Assembly: GCA_963281255.1 (NCBI GenBank)
Contig: OY725491.1
Location: 3,887,857-3,951,856 of the forward strand
Direction: 5' to 3'
Length of the DNA: 64,000 bases
Source: Aphrocallistes beatrix
Taxonomy: Eukaryota; Porifera; Hexactinellida; Sceptrulophora; Aphrocallistidae
This document shows positions 57,804-64,000 of the stretch, piece by piece. Numbering within the stretch: the first letter of the stretch is position 1; each line of letters starts with the position of its first letter. Made by a program: the position numbers and the translations under genes. Below the pieces are notes generated by a model. The model saw only the letters and a program-made list of their open reading frames with translations. It was not told where the DNA came from and did no database searches.

Positions 57804-58280
57804 CACTGCCTGAACAAAAGTATTCGTACACCCCATAATTCTCCATACAAATAGTTATAATACTGATTTATTTAGCGAGTCAAGGTATTTAATTGGTAAG
57901 AGATACGCTTAATTTAACTTCAAATTCGAATTCTCCATATTCGAATTACTCACTTTTTAATCTTTCAACTTGTTTACACTCCCACAAAGTTAAATTTTTT
58001 AAAACTGTGCCACCACATACCACCAATGCCATCATATACAATGGTGATCACTCGCGACATGTGGCATAGGAAAGCAAATGCTGAAAATACTTAATCTTGA
58101 AGAAGAGTAATTAAGTTGAAAACTTATAAAGTGGGTAATTTGAATGTGGAGAATTCGAATTTGAAGTCAAATTAGGTGTATCTCTTACCAATTAAATACT
58201 TTGACTCGCTAAATAAATCAGTATTATAACTATTTGTATGGGGAATTATGGGGTGTACGAATACTTTTGTCCAGGCAGTG
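57804..58280. mobile_element. Tc1-type foldback MITE
   Basis: 477 bp, ends CACTGCCTGAACAAAAGTAT and, inverted, CACTGCCTGGACAAAAGTAT, TA on each side. Arms of about 145 bp; short non-coding centre. Confidence 0.85.
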
Positions 58281-58295
58281 TACATACACATGAGG

Positions 58296-58665
58296 GCGCT
58301 GCAATTGATCGAATTTGGAGGTTTGCAATTGATTGAATTTGGAGGTTTGCAATTGATCGAATTTGGAAGTTTGCAATTGATCAAATTTGGAAGTTTGCAA
58401 TTGATCGAATTCTGTAGGTTTTCTTTCGATCAACTAAGGTTCGCAATCGATCAACAGTAAGTGGAACTCTCGTCTCCGGAATTTTTGTCTCATTAGAGAC
58501 TAAATTAAACGGGAACTAATATGTAAAGAACGGAAGGTGAGGCTTTTGGAGTGAAGTATGTTTGTTCCCCCATTCCTTAGTTGATCAAATGCAAACCTAC
58601 CGAATTCGATCAATTGCAAACCTTCAAATTCGATCAATTGCAAACCCATTATTTTTCGATCTATT
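58296..58665. repeat. foldback of 24-bp repeats
   Basis: Left side: about five units of GCAATTGATCGAATTTGGAG plus GTTT (58308-58430). Right side (58585-58650): two to three units in inverse (TCGATCAATTGCAAACC). The 150-base centre is non-coding. Confidence 0.75.
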
Positions 58666-58689
58666 GCAGAATAAAATTTTATCTTAAGT

Positions 58690-60392
58690 CTTAAGATCGA
58701 TCTTAAGATCGAACTTAGAAATAACGTTAAGGTTAATATGATTAGAATATAGCATTATACTAATCAAATACAAAACTATAGTAAAATATTAGTAATGGTA
58801 AGCGGTCATTTATTATTGATCTAGTAAAATAACTATATTTCTTCTTTTTGAGCAAAATTGGGGAAATTAATGAAAAATATTTGGAGCAAAGAAGATTGAT
58901 TAACCCACTTCTGTAAGACATAGCTTCTATCTACTAGTATGTAGTTGTACCGCCTGGAATGCCTGCTGGTGAGTCTTACAATATCTGTGGTGGAATCTTT
59001 GTTTTAACTTTGAACTCTATTATGAAATTCAATGTTTTATGTATGTAATCTATAATTATTCTACACTAGTCAATATCAAAGGAAGAGCTATCAAATAGCA
59101 TAAGTTGTATCTCATGAATTATATTAAACAAAACATATAAACAACAAGTGTCTTTGTATATTGTAACATGAAAGCCTCTCTAAGACAAAATATAAACATT
59201 GGATATGAAAAGTACAATAAATTGAACGACGTTAATAAAATTTCTGCGTCATTTGGTGTTAGGAAAATAATTGGTGTCATTAGTGGTTATGGTAAGTCGG
59301 CGTCCTCCCGTGTATATAAATTGCTGCTGAATACTTGCATTAACAATACCAAACCAAGTGGACAAATCCCGCAAAGCAAATTGGACCAGAGAAGAAGAGT
59401 GCAGTCTCATTAATGAAATTGAATCAGCAGGTGAGATTTTGAGAGGCTCAGGAAATTCTGCTGACAAAAACAGGAAGCCAGAAAGACTGGAGGGGGTACA
59501 AACACTGCTAGACAGGTAGAAGACGAGGACATGCAATTATATCAGCAGATAGAAGTATTTCTGACTCTGCAGATCGGGTAATAGATATGTATCAAAACAC
59601 CCCTGCTTTTAGCTGAATTACAGGTGCTGCTGATCTTTTTCAAAGCACCAGCTGAGAACAATGAAATTCCAATAGCATCAACAGTATCAGCTGCAGGTCC
59701 CGTTGAATTTGAAGATACTCCAATTTTAGAGTCTCCAGGAGTTGAAATCCCGACAATATATACTCGTAAGCCATCAAAGAAAAGTCGGAGGAGAAGGCGA
59801 ACTGTTGATGAGCAAGATGATTCGGTCGAACTCTTGAAGGCTGCAGACTTACTTCCATTACAGCAGGTTGGTAGAAAAGCAGAGGGACTATTATAGTAGA
59901 TTGAAACGTGTCAGAGACTGCTGGAAAATCATTGTGAATAGGAAAATAGGATCAAAGTGATTATTATCAGTCATGTGAATCAATATATAAAGCCTGTCTC
60001 TATAATTGTGCATATTAGAATGAGTGTATGATTATATGATCAAATAATGTATGTTTGTTTATTCATACAAATCCAAGAAGAATTTGCCACGAATATAGCA
60101 TGTTGCGATGTTGCGATGTTACACACAATAAGGAGAAATGTTTTTAAAATACAGTATTTAAATTTTATTTGAAGTCTAATATAAATCAAGGTAGATTAAA
60201 TGTTCGATAGAAGTAAGTTTGAATAACATTTATGGGGTAATTAGTGAAAATCGATCAATCAATTCCAATACTTAAGACACCTCCCTAGGTTGCTTAAAGT
60301 TTGGTCTTAAGTTCGGTCTTAAGATCGAACTTGAGACTTAAGCACTAAGATCGATCTTAAGATCGATCTTAAGTTCTTAGTGAATACGACCG
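58690..60392 (+). mobile_element. Harbinger-type Myb-only element, left copy (truncated)
   Basis: Inverted copy of 61621-63498. The right end is intact (CTTAGTGAATACGACCG, then CTG at 60393-60395); the left end is missing its terminal CGGCCGTATTC. Subterminal CTTAAGATCGATCTTAAG arrays. It carries a Myb-like gene and no transposase. Confidence 0.7.
59168..59960 (+). pseudogene. Myb/SANT-like gene, left copy
   Basis: Accessory DNA-binding gene of a Harbinger-type element. The first frame (MKASLRQNINIGYEKYNKLN, SGYGKSASSRVYKLLLNTC) shifts at about 59370 into ANWTREEECSLINEIESAGE, a SANT/Myb motif with Trp and EEE, ending at a TAG near 59518. A third frame from 59624 gives the acidic and basic tail (PSKKSRRRRRTVDEQDDSVE, probably a nuclear signal). 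An intron around 59290-59320 or 59520-59620 cannot be excluded. Nearly identical to the inverted copy at 62094-62883. Confidence 0.6.
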
Positions 60393-60953
60393 CTGATGGT
60401 CGCATTATGATTGATAACGAAGTCTGAATCTGTTCCAGCATCGCAAGAGCATACCTACCAACCCCTCTTGAAAGTTTCCCTGGGTTTAGGAGTGAAACCC
60501 CTGGATTTCAATGGTAAATCTCTGGATGTTATTATATTTTTTATTTTAATGACTAAATTAGCATGAATCAATAGACAGGTTAAATTTCGAAATTCAAAGA
60601 TTCAGGGAAATCCCTGGATTTAAAAAAAGGCCGAATATATGTTATTAAAGATTTCGAAATGGACAAGTAAACTATTTAGGGAAAGGTACATCGTATATAA
60701 TCTCATCTAATGCGTTAAATAATCACTTGATCAAAATTCTAGAATGATTTTCGAAATTCGTGATCCAGGAAAGTTTCCTGGATTCCTTAAGACTTGCTAA
60801 ATAATGAGGAACACAAAGTTACTCAATGAATTCTATAAACTATATTACAATAATGGAAATTATTATAGGCTAATTAAAAGCTCAAAATCCCTGGATCCCT
60901 GGGTCATAATTCATTTCCCTGGAGAGTTTCTAGTTATGCATGAGACTGTCTAT
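60393..60953. other. no gene; CCTGGAT-rich DNA
   Basis: Several dispersed CCCTGGAT/ATCCAGGG motifs (60485-60560, 60600-60625, 60765-60790, 60885-60905). No complete unit recognised. Confidence 0.35.
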
Positions 60954-61055
60954 CAAGAACCCTTTCTCTTCACTGGGACACTTCGCTACAACTTGGATCC
61001 ATTTGAAGAGTTTGGCTCAGAAGAGATTTGGGATGCTCTCACAAAGTCCCATCTA
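60954..61055 (+). pseudogene. ABCC transporter nucleotide-binding-domain fragment
   Basis: Reads QEPFLFTGTLRYNLDPFEEF and then GSEEIWDALTKSHL, the Q-loop stretch of the second nucleotide-binding domain of ABCC (MRP/CFTR-type) transporters, where Q-E/D-P-x-L-F-x-G-T-x-R-x-N-L-D-P is diagnostic. No Walker A precedes it and no signature motif follows within reach. The open frame extends from 60804 to 61184, but only this part resembles the family. Either one exon of a host gene with distant neighbours or a captured scrap between two Harbinger-type elements. Confidence 0.55.
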
Positions 61056-61275
61056 TGCAATATGGGACTCTATAAATTCCCATGTTTTGACCATCCATTA
61101 CAGCAGAACAAGAATAGTGGAGTTTCTGCAAATGACACTTTGATGTTGTCACGCGAGAATAAAACATATCTCCAAAATCTTTAAATTTGAGTATGAATTC
61201 ATCACCATCGACTTCATTATAAAAATCAGAGAGAACACCGATGCTTTGTTCGATAAATTTGTCCCGCTGCATCTA

Positions 61276-61410
61276 AATAATTATACCAGTGGAAAGAAGA
61301 GAGTTGGTGTATTTCATTTTTAAGTTTAATTTTTAAATTTTTAAAAATGAGTTAGCAGTGACACATCAAATTTCGGTTTCAGTTTTTGGTTAATATCTCA
61401 TGAAATATTT
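61276..61410 (+). repeat. dispersed repeat shared with 42225-42365
   Basis: From ATAATTATACCAGTGGAAAG to ATATCTCATGAAATAT, same orientation as the other copy. Confidence 0.8.
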
Positions 61411-61449
61411 TAGTTATTAACATTTAAGTGTGACACGGCGAATCCGCTG

Positions 61450-61620
61450 CTAAAGTAACACCCATATTAAAGTTTCAGCCTTCTGTCATGTATAATGGCT
61501 GAGTTATAGTCGAAAAACTGAAATTTCCAATTATAAAGAAGGTGACAATGACGTCATAATTCCATGATAAGTCGAACTTAGTGGAGCCATAGCCAAATGA
61601 TTCCCACATGCCCAAATCAG
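61450..61620 (+). repeat. repeat X, copy 6 (first part)
   Basis: Second half of the X unit (AAAGTTTCAGCCTTCTGTCA, TGACGTCA at 61550), cut by the Harbinger-type element at 61621; it resumes at 63499. Confidence 0.75.
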
Positions 61621-63498
61621 CGGCCGTATTCACTAAGAACTTAAGACCGATCTTAAGATCGATCTTAGTGCTTAAGTCTTAAGTTCGATCTTAAGTCGTA
61701 TTCACTAAGAATGGTATTCACTAAGATTTAAGTTCGATCTTAAGACCGAACTTAAGACCGAACTTTAAGCAACCTAGGGAGGTGTCTTAAGTATTGGAAT
61801 TGATTCGATTTTCACTAATTACTCCATAAATGTTGTTCAAACTTACTTCTATCGAACATTTAATCTACCTTGATTGATATTAGACTTCAAATAAAATTTA
61901 AATATTTTAAAAACATTTCTCCTTATTGTGTGTAACATCGCAACATGTACATGCTATATTCGTGGCAAATTCTTTTTGGATTTGTATGAATAAACAAACA
62001 TACATTCTTTGATCATATAATCATACACTCATTCTAATATGCACAATTATAGAGACAGGCTTTATATATATTGATTCACATGACTGATAATAATCACTTT
62101 GATCCTATTTTCCTATTCACAATGATTTTTTTCAGCAGTCTCTGACGTTTCAATCTATAATAGTCTCTCTGCTCTTCATCAACCTGCTGTAATGGAAGTA
62201 AGTCTGCAGCCTTCAAGAGTTCGACCGAATCATCTTGCTCATCAACAGTTCGCCTTCTCTTCCGACTTTTCTTTGATGGCTTACGAGTATATATTGTCGG
62301 GATTTCAACTTCTGGAGACTCTAAAATTGGAGTATCTTCAAATTCAACAGGACCTGCAGCTGATACTGTTGATGCTATTGGAATTTCATTGTTCTCAGCT
62401 GGTGCTTTGAAAAAGATCAGCAGCACCTGTAATTCCGCTAAAAGCAAGGGTGTTTTGAAACATCTCTGTTACCTGATCTGCAGGGTCAGAAATACTTCTA
62501 TCTGCTGATATAATTGCATGTCCTCGTCTTCTACCTGTCCAGCAGTGTTTGTAACCCACACCAGTCTTTCTGGCTTCCTGTTTTTGTCAGCAGAATTCCT
62601 GAGCCTCTCAAAATCTCACCTGCTGATTCAATTTCATTAATGAGACTGCACTCTTCTTCTCTGGTCCAATTTGCTTTGCGGGATTTGTCCATTTGGTCTG
62701 GTATTGTTAATGCAAGTACTCAGCAGCAATTTATATACACGGGAGGACGCCGACTTACCATAACCACTAATGACACCAATTATTTTCGTAACACCAAATG
62801 ACGCAGAAATTTTACCGTCGATAGAGTTCAATTTATTGTACTTCATATCCAGTGTTTATACTTTGTTTTAGAGAGGTTTTCATGTTACAATATATAAAGA
62901 CACGTCGTTTATATGTTTTGTTTAATATAATATTATGAATCCATGAGGTATAACTTGTGCTCTTTGATAGCTCTTCCTTTGATATTGACTAGTGTAGAAT
63001 AATTATAGATTACATGCATAAAACATTGAATTTTCATAATAGAATTCAAAGTTAAAACAAAGATTTCACCACAGATATGTAAGAGACTCACTAGCAGGCA
63101 TTCCAGGCGGTACAACTACATAGATAGAAGCTATGTCTTACAGGAGTGGGTTAATCAATCTTCTTTGCTCCTAATATTGACATTAATTGCCCCAATTTTG
63201 AACAAAAAGAAGAAATATAGTTTATTTTCACTAGATCAATAATAAATGACCACTTACCATTACAAATATTATAGTTCAGTTTTGTATTTGATTAGTATAA
63301 TGCTATATTCTAATCATATTAACCCTAACGTTATTTCTAAGTTCTATCTTAAGATCGATCTTAACTAAGATCGATCTTAAGATCGATCTTAATTCTTAGT
63401 GAATAGCTCTAAGTTCGATCTTAAGATCGATCTTAACTAAGATCGATCTTAAGACTTAAGATCGATCTTAGTGCTTAAGATCTTAGTGAATACGGCTG
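61621..63498 (-). mobile_element. Harbinger-type Myb-only element, right copy (complete)
   Basis: 1878 bp, ends CGGCCGTATTCACTAAGA and, inverted, CAGCCGTATTCACTAAGA. Exact CAG TSD at 61618-61620 and 63499-63501, inside repeat X. Both ends have CTTAAGATCGATCTTAAG arrays. No transposase, so it must depend on another copy. Confidence 0.85.
62094..62883 (-). pseudogene. Myb/SANT-like gene, right copy
   Basis: Inverted counterpart of 59168-59960. ATG at 62883, then YNKLNSIDGKISASFGVTKI, and the SANT segment in a shifted frame (about 62700-62590). The tail 62447-62094 reads PSKKSRKRRRTVDEQDDSVE and ends LKRQRLLKKIIVNRKIGSK. Frame changes occur at corresponding places in both copies, which suggests either introns or that both derive from an already defective or spliced source. 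Confidence 0.6.
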
Positions 63499-63915
63499 CA
63501 GATTTCTGTGCTTGGCATTTCTTCGTCCAATTCGTTGCAGAGATATCCATATCAGGCCCGGCGGAAGCACTTTTCATTTAGTCGGGCCCAAAGCTAAAAT
63601 TATTTTTTTGCTTTTTAACAGTATTTCCTGATTCAGATAGGAAATATTTAATGCATATTATACACACGTATGATGTTGTGTTCGACGAGCTCCAATGTAA
63701 ACAGCATGCGCTAGATACAGAAAAATCGTTATCGACATAAATATTCGAGCTCAATTTTTGGTCGGGCCCGACCGCTTCCGCCGGGCCTGTATATACAAGC
63801 GCGTTTCACTTCCTTATGCTGCGTAGCTGGCGTACACTTTATGTCTGACAGAGGCGCCCTGCGCGCTTGTTCTATTAAAATTTCAGCCTTCTATCACCCC
63901 AAAATGGCTCAGTTA
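63499..63915 (+). repeat. repeat X, end of copy 6 and copy 7, with a hAT MITE
   Basis: 63499-63552 ends copy 6 (AATTCGTTGCAGAGATAT). After the MITE, 63790-63915 starts copy 7 (ACAAGCGCGTTTCACTTCC) and jumps to TTAAAATTTCAGCCTTCTAT, so copy 7 has an internal deletion. Confidence 0.7.
63553..63789. mobile_element. hAT MITE
   Basis: 237 bp, ends CAGGCCCGGCGGAAGC and GCTTCCGCCGGGCCTG, with GTCGGGCCC motifs inside both ends. The flanks are AT-rich and no clear TSD can be read. Confidence 0.8.
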
Positions 63916-64000
63916 TAGTCAAAAACTGAAATTTCCACAGCCTACGTAACTATAGCCTATTTACGGTACGAATTTTACCTCACCATGGATTACTTCAAGT
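63916..64000. other. no gene recognised
   Basis: Window edge; non-coding. Confidence 0.3.

Noticed and set aside
61039..61272. Minus-strand open frame over the ABCC fragment
   Set aside because: It overlaps the better supported plus-strand ABCC match; no recognised motif.

Overview
This 64 kb window is AT-rich eukaryotic DNA. The genes use the standard code, and GT-AG introns are visible at 11.4-14.6 kb. The mix of Transib/RAG1-like, P-like, MULE, Harbinger, hAT, mariner/Tc1, Tigger-like and Crypton-like elements, plus an ABCC-transporter exon-like fragment, points to an invertebrate animal with many DNA transposons; I cannot name the taxon. No complete host gene was recognised. Almost everything readable is transposon DNA, much of it nested, so target-site duplications (TSDs) and terminal inverted repeats (TIRs) were used to order insertions.

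Layout. 0-8.4 kb: two decayed Transib/RAG1-like transposase genes; the second is split by a 2.7 kb ZMYM-type hAT with an 8-bp TSD (7/8 match). 8.5-15.3 kb: a candidate large transposon with about 480-bp TIRs around a multi-exon gene whose conserved blocks look like an RNase H-fold DDD transposase. It carries a later mariner (9.6-11.0 kb) and a hAT MITE (15.2 kb). 15.3-19.3 kb: a Crypton-like tyrosine recombinase relic and a DD37D maT element inside a degenerate 20-bp CCAAT-type array. 19.4-23.1 and 26.7-30.4 kb: two related PIF/Harbinger elements, each with a HARBI1-like transposase and a convergent Myb/SANT gene. The second is nearly intact, with one stop codon in the transposase. 23.5-25.7 kb: a second Crypton-like locus with an inverted duplication of an exon-like block. 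30-48 kb: mainly non-autonomous elements (nested hAT MITEs with perfect TSDs, Tigger-like MITEs, a hairpin element, a minisatellite MITE, a mariner-ended foldback MITE, an unclassified 1.9 kb TIR element) and one unrecognised frameshifted gene. 49.1-51.5 kb: a MULE transposase relic with a C-terminal PHD finger. 52.2-57.8 kb: a P-like element interrupted by a mariner and by a TTAA-flanked element holding a Ty3/Gypsy pol scrap. 57.8-64 kb: a Tc1 MITE, a foldback repeat, and two inverted Harbinger-type elements that carry only a Myb gene, on either side of a 1.2 kb spacer with an ABCC nucleotide-binding-domain fragment.

A dispersed repeat (called X here) recurs at 9.1, 34.2, 34.7, 40.6, 44.0, 61.5 and 63.5-63.8 kb, always in the same orientation and twice as tandem pairs. 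It carries GC-rich hairpins and two TGACGTCA palindromes. Most coding regions are pseudogenes; the best preserved are the 271-aa Myb gene (27.8 kb), the Harbinger transposase at 29 kb and the multi-exon gene at 11.4-14.6 kb.
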